Shown: positions 22,941-31,740 of the stretch, one piece after another
Position numbering within the stretch: position 1 is the stretch's first letter
Layout: every line of letters starts with the position of its first letter
DNA from: Halalkalibacter okhensis
GTDB lineage: Bacteria > Bacillota > Bacilli > Bacillales > Bacillaceae_D
NCBI RefSeq assembly: GCF_000787375.1
Contig: NZ_JRJU01000027.1
Coordinates: forward strand, 1 to 52,067
Direction: 5' to 3'
Length of the DNA: 52,067 nt
Program-made: the position numbers and the translations under genes
Notes under the pieces: model-generated
Database searches by the model: none
Told to the model about the DNA's origin: nothing
The model's input: the letters and a program-made list of their open reading frames with translations, nothing else

Positions 22941-22999
22941 AAAAAAAGAAGGTTGCTTCAACTTCCGTGGAGTGCCTCAAACAATTGAAAAGCAACTTT
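22941..22999 (-). terminator. Terminator downstream of the SunI-like pseudogene
   Basis: AAGTTGCTT on the minus strand (22998-22990) pairs with AAGCAACCTT (22958-22949) around a long loop, and a T run follows (22947-22941). Confidence 0.65.
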
Positions 23000-23008
23000 G
23001 TTATTCTA

Positions 23009-23262
23009 TTAATATATCATTGATAAAATCTTCTCTTTCAGTCCTGCATTACTTGTGAAAATGATAAATGTTTCTTTTTTAGTAGTTACTACTACTCGCT
23101 CAGTATGTCCATATGGAAAGCCAATTCGTATCCCACTCTTTCCCTGCCTCCATAGGTATCATCATATTCAACTTCAATTATTTCAGATAAGGGGATCTGA
23201 ATATTACTTAATTGCCATTTGATATGTAAGTTTTCATTTTTCTTTGTGATTTTAACTTCCAT
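23009..23262 (-). pseudogene. Frameshifted SunI/YnzG-family PH-like protein
   Basis: The ATG at 23262 follows GGAGGGAAGATA and opens EVKITKKNENLHIKWQLSN then PLSEIIEVEYDDTYGG, the usual N-terminal half of this small family (about 85 residues). The frame then runs into a TAG. A shift near 23145 gives the expected continuation GIRIGFPYGHTERVVVTT and FIIFTSNAGLKEKILSMIY to a stop at 23009. The total is one base short of a multiple of three, consistent with a one-base loss in the GGCAGGGAAAG stretch. It is either a recent pseudogene or a sequencing error. SunI itself is the sublancin immunity protein; the role of this copy is unknown. Confidence 0.7.
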
Positions 23263-23342
23263 TATCTTCCCTCCATTCTTACTTTTTTGTATACGGATAG
23301 ACTACGCAAAAGGTTCCAAAGATTTCTAAATAAACATAAAAA

Positions 23343-23367
23343 AGGATTTGGAAAGAATTCCAAACCC
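23343..23367 (-). terminator. Terminator of yhgE
   Basis: GGATTTGG (23344-23351) and CCAAACCC (23360-23367) form a stem around AAAGAATT, and on the minus strand a run of Ts follows past 23343. It begins 5 bases after the yhgE stop codon. Confidence 0.75.
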
Positions 23368-23371
23368 TTAA

Positions 23372-26050
23372 TTAATCAATTAATCTACTCGCTTTGGATT
23401 TTTGAGCTGTTTTTTCTATTTTATTAGCTAGGACAGGTTTTAATAAGAATCCTATTGTAAGTGCCAGTAGCCAGAATCCAGCTAGTGCGACTATATTTTT
23501 CCAAACTAGAACTGGAATTACACCCCCAACCGCTTCACGTAACAAATTAATTGCGTAAGCAAATGGCATAAAAGGGTGCACAAGTTGATAAAATGGTGGA
23601 GCTACTTCGATTGGAAACGTTCCACCGCCACTTGATAACTGTAAAACAAGGAGAACAATCGCTAATGCTTTTCCAATATTTCCTAGAATAGATGCTAAAG
23701 TGTAAACAATCGTCATAAACACAATAGCAATCACCACCGAAAATAGCACTAGAAGGAATGGATGAGCTGCGTACACTCCTAACAAAACTAAATTACCAAC
23801 ACTAACAATAATCCCTTGGAGAATACCAACTATAAGAAATAAGATCATTCTTCCAAAATATATTTGGCGCAGAGTATATTTTCTTAGACGATCATCAGCA
23901 TGAAGGTTTGTACTAATAAGATTAGATAATAATAAGGCTCCGACCCATAGACTTAATGTTGTATAAAAAGGTACGTTGGCTGAACCATAGTTTGGAATAG
24001 GAAACAATTTCTCTTCAATTAAATTAACTGGGTTTGCGAAAAATTCACTTTCTTCATCAAGATCGTTTCGGAGAATTGAGATAATGTCTGTTAACCAGTT
24101 CTCATCTTCTATCGTCCTAATTCGATCTGCGGCTTCTTTAATGTTATTCTCTACCTCTGGAAGTTGATTCCGACTGAACTCAGCCAATTCATGTACTGAC
24201 TGCTTGGCAACAGGTAAGTTATCTGCTAAGATGCTCGTTAACTTACGATAATTCTCTTCAATTCCAGGTAGATCATTACGAATAAAATCAGACACCTGAT
24301 GTAATTTATCCTCAAATGTAGGCAAATCACTTCGTACAAAGTCTCCTAGCCTCTCAATCACTTCAATTACAGCAGGGAGATCTTGCTGGATATTAGATGT
24401 GATCTCATTTATTCTTGTTTCAATCTCTGGTAATCGATCCATTAACAGCTGAATGTTTTCTTCTCCCATCGTTGTAACTAATTTTGCGCGATCAAGAACA
24501 TCTTCCATTGGACTTAGCTGAGAATAAGCCTCATCAAAGACCAAATCGGCTTGGTCTAATTTTGAACGGATGCTAGTATACACTTCATCCATACTGTTAG
24601 ACCCTTCCCCTTTAAAAAAAGTATGCAATTCATCCGAATTAGCTTCGGCTTGTTGGGCTTGTTTTCGAATCAATTCAACTTGATCATTTCCAGGAACCTT
24701 CCCTTCTTCAAGTTGCATGGACACATGAGTAAGTTCACTTTGAAGAGTTTCAAGTAATACAAGAGATCTTGATAACTGTTCTATTACTGCAAGTTGACCG
24801 TTTTCCTCTACCATTTCATAAGAAATATTATACATATTTAAGGCATTCTCTAATAGACGAATATGGGAGGTGACTTCATTATTCAATTTCGTTAACGAAC
24901 CTACTAATTGTGTTTGAACATGATCTTCCTCAAGCATCGCAAGAGTTGAATCAATTGCACCAGCCGTTTGACCAATAAATAAAGCTTGTTGGGCTAACGT
25001 ATCAATCACAGGAGGAAATGCTTCTTGTGCATCTTCAAGGAAACTTGTAAAAGCACCTCTAAATTCTTTCATTGAATCTGAATTTGTTTGAAGAGAAATC
25101 AGATTTTCTTGTACTGTATTTATTGTAGCTTGAGCCCCTTTCGTTTTCTCTAATGCATCCTGTAAATTATCAGCAATCTCTGCGAATTGGGCTGTCACAT
25201 TGTCCATTTCTTTTGCTGCTTTCTCAATTTCAGGAATGGCCTCTTCAAGTTTCAAAATTCCATCAGCAAGTTTATGAATTTGAGGAATATGCTTTTCGAG
25301 TTCAACGATTTCCTCTGCAACCTGATTTATTTGGGGAATGGCCTCTTCCACTGTAAATAGCTGATCAACTGTTTCTTCAATCTTGTACCAATTTTCATCT
25401 ATATCTATAACCCATTTTGCATACTCGTCTATTTCTGGAATACGACGCTCTAGCTCATAAACGATTTGCTTTAATTTTCGAAGAGTAGGGAGTTCCTCTT
25501 CAATCTTAATGCCTACTCTATCAAACTCCTGAAACAACGCTTTTGATGCTTCCTCAACAAATTGATCATTCATATCTTTAACGATTGTTGATGCACCAGC
25601 AGACGTCATTTTTGGGGCGATGGCATTAATCTTTTCATTTACCTGATAGAATATTTCTGATTGAATCGGTTCATCTGTTAGTACTTGCACTAAATCTGCT
25701 GAAAAAGTATCGTTAATATATATTCCACTATAATAATCCCCATGCTTAACTCCTTTTTCAGCATCTTCTCTAGAAACAAATCTCCAACCTAAGTTCTTAT
25801 TCTTTGCCAAGTTTTCTATTAATTCTTCCCCTATATTAATATATTCTCCTTCTAGCTCTGTACCCTGATCTTCGTTTACAACAGCAACTTGAATTCCAAC
25901 GGTATTTCCATAAGGATCCCAAGCGGCATTTAAATTAAACCAAGCATACGTAGCAGGTAGTATAGACAAGCCAATAAGCAGGATACCAACAAGTGGGACG
26001 CGTTTAATATTAAGAAGGTCTTGCTTAAAAATGCTCCAAATTTGTTTCAT
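23372..26050 (-). CDS. yhgE: YhgE/Pip-domain membrane protein with long repeat-rich ectodomain
   Basis: ATG 26050 (KQIWSIFKQDLLNIKR) follows GGAGGAGAGT. The 892-residue product has an N-terminal transmembrane helix then TYAWFNLNAAWDPYGNT, the YhgE/Pip signature, an extracytoplasmic helical stalk of about 600 residues and a C-terminal ABC-2-like block of about six helices. The stalk contains two sets of tandem heptad-like repeats: AIPQINQ/HIPQIHK/AIPEIEK units of about 17 residues, and DLPAVIE/DLPTFED/DLPGIEE/NLPVAKQ/QLPEVEN units of 18 residues. Relatives include the lactococcal phage infection protein Pip and ESX-associated YueB-type proteins. B. subtilis YhgE is the closest analogue. The adjacent TetR gene matches yhgD. 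Confidence 0.9.
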   Translation of the reverse strand: MKQIWSIFKQDLLNIKRVPLVGILLIGLSILPATYAWFNLNAAWDPYGNTVGIQVAVVNEDQGTELEGEYINIGEELIENLAKNKNLGWRFVSREDAEKGVKHGDYYSGIYINDTFSADLVQVLTDEPIQSEIFYQVNEKINAIAPKMTSAGASTIVKDMNDQFVEEASKALFQEFDRVGIKIEEELPTLRKLKQIVYELERRIPEIDEYAKWVIDIDENWYKIEETVDQLFTVEEAIPQINQVAEEIVELEKHIPQIHKLADGILKLEEAIPEIEKAAKEMDNVTAQFAEIADNLQDALEKTKGAQATINTVQENLISLQTNSDSMKEFRGAFTSFLEDAQEAFPPVIDTLAQQALFIGQTAGAIDSTLAMLEEDHVQTQLVGSLTKLNNEVTSHIRLLENALNMYNISYEMVEENGQLAVIEQLSRSLVLLETLQSELTHVSMQLEEGKVPGNDQVELIRKQAQQAEANSDELHTFFKGEGSNSMDEVYTSIRSKLDQADLVFDEAYSQLSPMEDVLDRAKLVTTMGEENIQLLMDRLPEIETRINEITSNIQQDLPAVIEVIERLGDFVRSDLPTFEDKLHQVSDFIRNDLPGIEENYRKLTSILADNLPVAKQSVHELAEFSRNQLPEVENNIKEAADRIRTIEDENWLTDIISILRNDLDEESEFFANPVNLIEEKLFPIPNYGSANVPFYTTLSLWVGALLLSNLISTNLHADDRLRKYTLRQIYFGRMILFLIVGILQGIIVSVGNLVLLGVYAAHPFLLVLFSVVIAIVFMTIVYTLASILGNIGKALAIVLLVLQLSSGGGTFPIEVAPPFYQLVHPFMPFAYAINLLREAVGGVIPVLVWKNIVALAGFWLLALTIGFLLKPVLANKIEKTAQKSKASRLID

Positions 26051-26093
26051 ACTCTCCTCCAAAATCCCTTTAATTGCAAAGTGTACACACTAA

Positions 26094-26116
26094 TGACTAA
26101 AATGGTATTATGGTCA
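26094..26116. promoter_or_regulatory. TetR operator upstream of yhgE
   Basis: A 23-bp dyad with ends TGACTAAAAT and TTATGGTCA lies between the tetR stop and the yhgE start. It has the same length and the same outer half-sites as the dyad upstream of tetR (26743-26765). A palindrome, GTGTACAC, lies just beside it. Confidence 0.6.
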
Positions 26117-26146
26117 ATCCATATCGTAAGAAAAGCTAAACATGCC

Positions 26147-26725
26147 TTAATGTTGTTTAGCCAATCCTTCCATAAAATATAAATTAATTAAGTTTGCAAC
26201 TTGTTCTTTCGATAAAGGCTCATAGCGTTCCTTCCAGTCATTAACAAGGTTAATATACATCTTAAACATGAGAAATGCTGTAATTTTGGGGTCACATTCA
26301 CGAATTTCTCCTCGCTTGATCGCAATACTGATTTTCGCCTCAATAAAATCACATATTTCATACTCTAAAGATTGAAGTGCATCAACTACTGCTGGTGTGC
26401 CGAGTTCATTTACCTCCTGCGATAGCTTGATTGTTAATTCGTGTGTTTCTCGAAACTCGACAATTCCAGATAATGCAGCATTAAAATTTGTAATAAATGA
26501 CTGACCAGGAATGATGGATTCATCTGCTGCATGTCTCATTTTTTGAGCGATATCAATAATAATTCCTTTTAATATCTCTTCTTTTGTAGAAAAGTATAAA
26601 TAAATTGTACCTTTTCCTACTTTCGCTATTTTTGCAATTTGGTCAATGGTTGTTGCTTTATATCCGAAAATAGCAAATGATTTGGCTGCCGCCTCTATGA
26701 TCGTTTTCTTTTTATCAATTTCCAC
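26147..26725 (-). CDS. yhgD: TetR/AcrR-family repressor (YhgD-like)
   Basis: A GTG start at 26725 follows GGAGGG. The 192-residue product has the TetR helix-turn-helix AAAKSFAIFGYKATTIDQIA and VGKGTIYLYFSTKEEIL in its first 50 residues and a helical effector-binding domain after it. It is directly upstream of yhgE, as in B. subtilis, and matching 23-bp operators lie in front of both genes, so it probably represses itself and yhgE. The inducer is unknown. Confidence 0.9.
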   Translation of the reverse strand: MEIDKKKTIIEAAAKSFAIFGYKATTIDQIAKIAKVGKGTIYLYFSTKEEILKGIIIDIAQKMRHAADESIIPGQSFITNFNAALSGIVEFRETHELTIKLSQEVNELGTPAVVDALQSLEYEICDFIEAKISIAIKRGEIRECDPKITAFLMFKMYINLVNDWKERYEPLSKEQVANLINLYFMEGLAKQH

Positions 26726-26742
26726 TTCGTCTTCCCTCCAAA

Positions 26743-26765
26743 TGACTATAATACATTTTTAGTCA
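26743..26765. promoter_or_regulatory. TetR operator upstream of its own gene
   Basis: A 23-bp dyad with arms TGACTA (26743-26748) and TAGTCA (26760-26765) lies 17 bases ahead of the tetR GTG. It shares size and half-sites with the site before yhgE. Confidence 0.65.
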
Positions 26766-26835
26766 TCATGTACTGAATAATAAAGTACCATAATTAAACG
26801 TTCATTTCAACAAAGAAGAAACATATTCAAAACTA

Positions 26836-26866
26836 CAAAAAAACACACGCTAAATAGCATGTGTTT
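26836..26866 (-). terminator. Terminator of clpE
   Basis: AACACACGCT (26842-26851) pairs with AGCATGTGTT (26856-26865) around AAAT, with a T run on the minus strand, 16 bases after the clpE stop codon. Confidence 0.85.
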
Positions 26867-26881
26867 TATAAAATGAATTCT

Positions 26882-29029
26882 TTATTTGCCAGTCACCTTA
26901 ATATCATGATCGATAACATCAACTTTAAATGTAGTAATTTTTTCTTCACTATGAATTAATAATGCCGTAATTTGATCTTCGACATGTTCTTGAATAGCAC
27001 GGCGCAACGGACGAGCGCCAAATGCTTGATGGTATCCAAGCTCAGCTAGTCTTTCTTTAGCCACTTCGGTAATCGTCATTGATAAACCTTGCTCTGATAG
27101 TGTTGCATTTAAATCCTGTAACATGATATCAATAATCTGAATAAGGTCATCTTTTTCCAGGTGACTGAATTCAATAATTGAATCAATTCGATTTAAAAAT
27201 TCAGGTTTAAAGTAATCCCTCAAGCTCTCAAGAACATTTTGTGTTGCAAGTACCGACTCGCTTTCAGTTTCATTAAAACCAATTGCGCCAAGCTTTTTAT
27301 CAGTTACACCTGCGTTTGATGTCATGATGATAACTGTCTCAGTAAAATTAACCACTCTCCCTTGACTATCTGTTAATCGTCCATCTTCCATGATTTGAAG
27401 AAACATGTTCATCACATCAGGATGAGCTTTCTCGATTTCATCAAGAAGTAGAATTGAATATGGATTTCTTCGTACTTGTTCAGTTAATTGACCAGCTTCA
27501 TCATGACCAACATATCCTGGAGGTGACCCAATTAATTTAGAAACGGAATGCTTTTCCATGTATTCACTCATGTCAAGTCGAATCATCGAGTTTTTGCTAC
27601 CAAATAATTCACCTGCAAGGGTCTTTGTTAACTCCGTTTTCCCTGTTCCTGTTGGTCCAACAAATAAGAAAGAAGCTGTTGGACGATTTTTGGGCTTTAA
27701 TCCTACTCGAGCACGAAGAATTGCTTTCGATACTTTTTCAATTGCATTCTCTTGTCCAATCACTTTTTTAGCTAAGTTCCTTTGTAAATCCTTCATTTTA
27801 GACTGCTCAGATTTTTGGAGCTTCTTCACAGGAATGCCTGTACTTCTTTCAATGATATCTTGAATGTGCTCAATGGTTACTTCTACCACAGGTTCAATTA
27901 CGTCATTTTCTAATTTCTTCATTAGCTCAAACTCTTCATCTCTAAGTCGTGCTGCTTTCTCATAATTCTCCTGTTTTGTTGCTTCTTCTTTTTCTCGAGT
28001 AAGATCTTCTAAACGTTTTTGAACCTTACCTTTGTCTGTTAAACCTTGAGTTAGGTTCAATTTCGAACCAGCTTCATCTAAAAGATCAATAGCCTTATCC
28101 GGTAAGAAGCGATCCTGAATATAACGATCTGACAACGTTACACATGCTTTTAATACATCATCCGAGTATTTAACATTGTGGTAGTTTTCATAAATAGGGC
28201 GAATCCCTTTTAATATTTCAAAAGCCTCTTCTGACGTTGGCTCTTTGACAACCACAGGTTGGAAGCGACGTTCTAGTGCTGGGTCTTTTTCAATCATTCG
28301 ATATTCTTTCAATGTAGTTGCACCAATAATTTGAAACTCTCCTCGTGCTAATGATGGCTTAAGAATGTTCCCTGCATCCATTGAGCCTTCCGATGAACTA
28401 CCTGCCCCCACCATCATATGGAGTTCATCAATAAACAGAATAACATTATCTCGTTCTTTTAATTCTGTCACCAGTTGTTGCATTTTCTCCTCAAATTGCC
28501 CTCGATAGCTTGTTCCAGCAACTAGTGAACTGATATCGAGTACATATACTTCCTTATTTAATAGCTTAGCTGGGACTTCCCCTTTGACAATCTTTAAAGC
28601 AAAGCCTTCTGCAATTGCGGTTTTACCAACACCCGCTTCACCGATTAAAACAGGATTGTTTTTTGAACGGCGATTTAACACTTCAATCACGCGCTCTATT
28701 TCTTTTTCACGCCCAATCACAGCATCAATTCGTCCTTGTCTTGCTTCATCCGATAAATTACGACCGTGTTGATCAAGGAATCCATTGCCACCGTTGCTCG
28801 GGGCGGCTTCTTTAACATGTTGTTGTGAAAGACTATTGGTAGAACCGGATATCTCATTTTGGATAAGTCCATTAAAAAAATCATCTAAAGAAAATGAAGA
28901 CATTCCATATTGATTTTGTGTTTGATGGTAACAATCTGAACACAATGAAAGTTGTCTTTTTGATTGATTGATCACGAAATTCATTTTCACGTTTGCTTGA
29001 TTAGTTTGACATTTATCACATAAAATCAT
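26882..29029 (-). CDS. clpE: ATP-dependent Clp protease ATP-binding subunit ClpE
   Basis: ATG 29029 ([15 protein letters not shown]) follows AAAGGAGGAG; the open frame upstream is leader. The 715-residue product has the N-terminal zinc finger diagnostic of ClpE (CDKC at residues 4-7 and CSDC further on), two AAA+ modules (Walker A GEAGVGKT and GPTGTGKT, Walker B ILFIDELH and [10 protein letters not shown]), and a UVR-like coiled linker with [14 protein letters not shown]. ClpE unfolds damaged proteins and, with ClpP, degrades them during heat stress. Three CtsR boxes lie upstream. Confidence 0.97.
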   Translation of the reverse strand: MILCDKCQTNQANVKMNFVINQSKRQLSLCSDCYHQTQNQYGMSSFSLDDFFNGLIQNEISGSTNSLSQQHVKEAAPSNGGNGFLDQHGRNLSDEARQGRIDAVIGREKEIERVIEVLNRRSKNNPVLIGEAGVGKTAIAEGFALKIVKGEVPAKLLNKEVYVLDISSLVAGTSYRGQFEEKMQQLVTELKERDNVILFIDELHMMVGAGSSSEGSMDAGNILKPSLARGEFQIIGATTLKEYRMIEKDPALERRFQPVVVKEPTSEEAFEILKGIRPIYENYHNVKYSDDVLKACVTLSDRYIQDRFLPDKAIDLLDEAGSKLNLTQGLTDKGKVQKRLEDLTREKEEATKQENYEKAARLRDEEFELMKKLENDVIEPVVEVTIEHIQDIIERSTGIPVKKLQKSEQSKMKDLQRNLAKKVIGQENAIEKVSKAILRARVGLKPKNRPTASFLFVGPTGTGKTELTKTLAGELFGSKNSMIRLDMSEYMEKHSVSKLIGSPPGYVGHDEAGQLTEQVRRNPYSILLLDEIEKAHPDVMNMFLQIMEDGRLTDSQGRVVNFTETVIIMTSNAGVTDKKLGAIGFNETESESVLATQNVLESLRDYFKPEFLNRIDSIIEFSHLEKDDLIQIIDIMLQDLNATLSEQGLSMTITEVAKERLAELGYHQAFGARPLRRAIQEHVEDQITALLIHSEEKITTFKVDVIDHDIKVTGK

Positions 29030-29049
29030 TTCAAACTCCTCCTTTTGAC

Positions 29050-29066
29050 TTTGACTATATTTGACC
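29050..29066 (-). promoter_or_regulatory. CtsR box 1 (leader of clpE)
   Basis: GGTCAAATATAGTCAAA on the minus strand matches the CtsR heptad direct repeat (GGTCAAA-N3-GGTCAAA) with one change. It lies 20 bases ahead of the clpE start codon. Confidence 0.85.
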
Positions 29067-29121
29067 AATTTTATAAAAAGAAAAGCCATTTAAGGCTGTA
29101 TAATTCTGTCGTTCTAATGAT

Positions 29122-29150
29122 ATTATATTTGACCTTATTTGACTTTTCAA
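29122..29150 (-). promoter_or_regulatory. Sigma-A promoter of clpE
   Basis: On the minus strand TTGAAA (29150-29145) and a perfect TATAAT (29127-29122) are separated by 17 bases, and those 17 bases are exactly a CtsR box. Confidence 0.8.
29128..29144 (-). promoter_or_regulatory. CtsR box 2 (clpE promoter spacer)
   Basis: AGTCAAATAAGGTCAAA on the minus strand is a near-perfect CtsR site filling the space between -35 and -10, so repressor and polymerase should exclude each other. Confidence 0.88.
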
Positions 29151-29158
29151 GTGAAAAG

Positions 29159-29175
29159 TTTGACCTTTTTTAACC
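29159..29175 (-). promoter_or_regulatory. CtsR box 3 (upstream of clpE -35)
   Basis: GGTTAAAAAAGGTCAAA on the minus strand is a CtsR heptad pair with one mismatch in the first half-site. Confidence 0.6.
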
Positions 29176-29277
29176 ATATCACAATAAATAGGTGTTTTAT
29201 ACTAGCTTGCTTGCAAACTCGGGTTGTATACGTACCAATAGATATCAGATCTTCTACATACAATCTACACATTGTAC

Positions 29278-29865
29278 TCACTTCCGCGACTTTCTAGTTA
29301 AGAAATACTTGGTTAAAGCTAAATATTCTCTTACATAAGATTGAACTAAAACAGCTCTAGGTGTTTTTGCTGGCAAGCCGCTAACGTCTAGTTCGTTATC
29401 TTTTGCTATCTGTATCGCACGGAATATGTGATACGAATTCGTAACAACGAGCCCCTTCCCTGCTAACTCTGGAAGATATGCTTTTGCTAAGCTGATGTTT
29501 TCGACAGTCGAAGTAGACTCATCCTCTAAGTATATACGTGATTCATCAATTCCCTTTCTCATTAACTCTGTTTTTATAGCCATAGCTTCTGATATGTCTT
29601 CACCCGGACCTTGTCCACCTGAAGCTATGACAACAGCCTCTATATTCTGTAATAAATACTGAGCGGCAGCATCGATTCGATATTGAAGGGATAAGGATGG
29701 TTCCGTCCCTTTTACACTTGCTCCTAATATAATGACATAATCAATTTCTTCATCCATCTCAACCGAACAATATCGAAGTATTTGAACATGCAAAAAGCAA
29801 ACATAAATTAGCAAAATAATAAATCCAGATATAATTATAGGTAGAAAACCTTTGGTCCTAATCAT
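29278..29865 (-). CDS. YdcF/DUF218-family membrane-anchored protein
   Basis: ATG 29865 (IRTKGFLPIIISGFIILLIY) follows AAAGGAGACAGGC. The 195-residue product has one N-terminal membrane helix and a DUF218 domain: DYVIILGASVKGTEPS, IASGGQGPGEDISEA, EDESTSTVENI and VVTNSYHIFRA. Related proteins (SanA, ElyC, YdcF) are implicated in envelope or peptidoglycan metabolism and bind SAM in one case. The domain is expected on the outer face. A terminator for the upstream peptidase gene lies just before it, so it is probably transcribed partly on its own. Confidence 0.88.
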   Translation of the reverse strand: MIRTKGFLPIIISGFIILLIYVCFLHVQILRYCSVEMDEEIDYVIILGASVKGTEPSLSLQYRIDAAAQYLLQNIEAVVIASGGQGPGEDISEAMAIKTELMRKGIDESRIYLEDESTSTVENISLAKAYLPELAGKGLVVTNSYHIFRAIQIAKDNELDVSGLPAKTPRAVLVQSYVREYLALTKYFLTRKSRK

Positions 29866-29894
29866 GCCTGTCTCCTTTCTAAAAGATGCCTCGA

Positions 29895-29924
29895 AAAAGA
29901 GCTGCCAAGCAAATGACAACTCTT
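29895..29924 (-). terminator. Terminator of the M3 oligoendopeptidase gene
   Basis: AAAGAGCTG and CAACTCTTT arms pair with wobble, and a T run follows on the minus strand. It lies within 40 bases of the peptidase stop codon. Confidence 0.65.
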
Positions 29925-29930
29925 TTTAAT

Positions 29931-31622
29931 TCAATTTAGTTGCTCTATTTCTTTTTCCAGAAACAACATTAATTCTTGAATCATTGATTCAGAGAAATCA
30001 AATCGGATGCCTGCAGCCTCATAGACTTCGGGCAATGACTTCGATGAACCTAATGCTAATGCACTTTTATAATTTTTTAGTGCTTGTTCTGGATGTTCGC
30101 GGTAGTGTTTATATATTTGGACCGCTCCTAGCTGGGCAATGACATATTCGATGTAGTAAAACGGAACTTCAAATATATGGAGAACACGTAACCAAGCTGA
30201 TTGCTGCCACTTCTCAAACCCTTGCCAATCAACTACATTAGAATCAAGTTCCATCATTAACTCTTTGTATTTTTTATTGCGATCAGCAGGTGTATGTTCT
30301 GGATTCTCGTACATCCAATGCTGGAATTGGTCAATAATCATGCCTACAGGAAGAAAATCGATGATTCCTTTTAGCTGCTCTTTCTTTGCTCGAATCAGAT
30401 CTGCTTCATTTTCATAAAAGAGACTCCATTGATCCATAGATAAAAGCTCCATTGACATACTTGCTAGTTCTGCTGATTCCATTGGTGTCTCTCGATAATC
30501 TCCAATTGGTTGCTTTCTCATTAAATCATTATGAATGCAATGTCCCATTTCGTGAAGCAATGTGATCATATCATCTTGTGTTCTTGAAGCATTCATGAAA
30601 ATAAATGAAAGCTCTGATACAGGGAGATTCGAACAAAAACCTCCTGGAGCTTTTCCTTTTCGGCTACTTAAATCAAGCATACCCCGTTCATTCATCGTTG
30701 TTAATAGCTCAGCAAAACGTGGATCAAGGTTTTCAAGGATGACCTTCGATTTATTAACAAGCTCCTCAATCGTTTTAAATGGCTGCAATGGTTTTTGACC
30801 TTGTGGTACACCTTGTCTATCCCACGGTCTATACGTGTCTACTTCTAGTTCTGTTTTATGTTGTTTCTGTAATTTTTCCTTTAGTGGTTTGACGTATTTA
30901 CGAATCGATTCGGCCAAAACGTTGCAATCCTCAGGTGTATAATCAAAACGCTCATATTTTTTAAACATATAATCTCTAAAATTAGGGAGACCGGCATTTT
31001 GAGCTTTTTGCTGACGTAACACAATTAGTTCGTTCATGATTTGTTGGAGATCTGTTTCTTTAGATTGTATTGCTTCATATAATAATGTAAGAGCTTTTTG
31101 TCGTGTATCTCGATCAGAGTCTTGTATGTATGGAGAAAGCTCACTTAATGTCAGTTCTTCATCGCCCCAATGTACGGTGAGCCCTCCAGTATGTTCAAAA
31201 TAATTCGTTGCAAGTGCATCTTCTTTTACTTCAAGGTCAATATTGTCTAACCTGAAAATTTCTTTTGCATTTTGTTTTCTTTTAATTATCTGTTCATACA
31301 AAAGCGGATCTAATTGATCTTTTGCCTTAGAAGATAAAAACGCATCATCAAACAAAGAAGCATATTTCTTATACAGGGGATCAATGACACTTTGATCGTG
31401 CTCAAAAATGTCTTTTGCATCTTTAGAGTCACTTTGACATTGAAAGTCGATGTAATGCCCAGACATCGCCTCCTCAATGGCATCAAATAGCTCTGACTGT
31501 TTTTTAAGCCACGATTCTAATTCTTCTACAGTGTCCGTAGATTTTTGTAACAAAGCATCAAACATATCTTCTATTTTCTTTGGCTCTTTAAAGTCCAGTT
31601 TCTCTACATAAAATGTTGACAT
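29931..31622 (-). CDS. M3-family oligoendopeptidase (PepF-like)
   Basis: The 563-residue product has the zinc-binding motif HEMGH (357-361, with the E358 base) and the third ligand region MESAELASMSMELLS, typical of M3B oligoendopeptidase F relatives. It cleaves short cytoplasmic peptides by family analogy. The C-terminal YYIEYVIAQLGAVQIYKHY and YKSALALGSSKSLPEVYEAA are also diagnostic. The ATG 31622 follows AAGGAGGAGG. The length is normal and no signal peptide is present. Confidence 0.95.
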   Translation of the reverse strand: MSTFYVEKLDFKEPKKIEDMFDALLQKSTDTVEELESWLKKQSELFDAIEEAMSGHYIDFQCQSDSKDAKDIFEHDQSVIDPLYKKYASLFDDAFLSSKAKDQLDPLLYEQIIKRKQNAKEIFRLDNIDLEVKEDALATNYFEHTGGLTVHWGDEELTLSELSPYIQDSDRDTRQKALTLLYEAIQSKETDLQQIMNELIVLRQQKAQNAGLPNFRDYMFKKYERFDYTPEDCNVLAESIRKYVKPLKEKLQKQHKTELEVDTYRPWDRQGVPQGQKPLQPFKTIEELVNKSKVILENLDPRFAELLTTMNERGMLDLSSRKGKAPGGFCSNLPVSELSFIFMNASRTQDDMITLLHEMGHCIHNDLMRKQPIGDYRETPMESAELASMSMELLSMDQWSLFYENEADLIRAKKEQLKGIIDFLPVGMIIDQFQHWMYENPEHTPADRNKKYKELMMELDSNVVDWQGFEKWQQSAWLRVLHIFEVPFYYIEYVIAQLGAVQIYKHYREHPEQALKNYKSALALGSSKSLPEVYEAAGIRFDFSESMIQELMLFLEKEIEQLN

Positions 31623-31700
31623 AAATCCTCCTCCTTATCAGGTAAGCTCATCGTACCAGAATACAATGTAATAATAAATACAAATTTATCCATATAAAAA

Positions 31701-31730
31701 AAGACGGCCTCGACTAAGTCGAAGCCACCT
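31701..31730 (-). terminator. Terminator of gnd
   Basis: GGCTTCGAC and GTCGAGGCC form a 9-bp stem on the minus strand (31726-31706), and a seven-T run follows. It starts 15 bases after the gnd stop codon. Confidence 0.9.
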
Positions 31731-31740
31731 AACAAAATTT

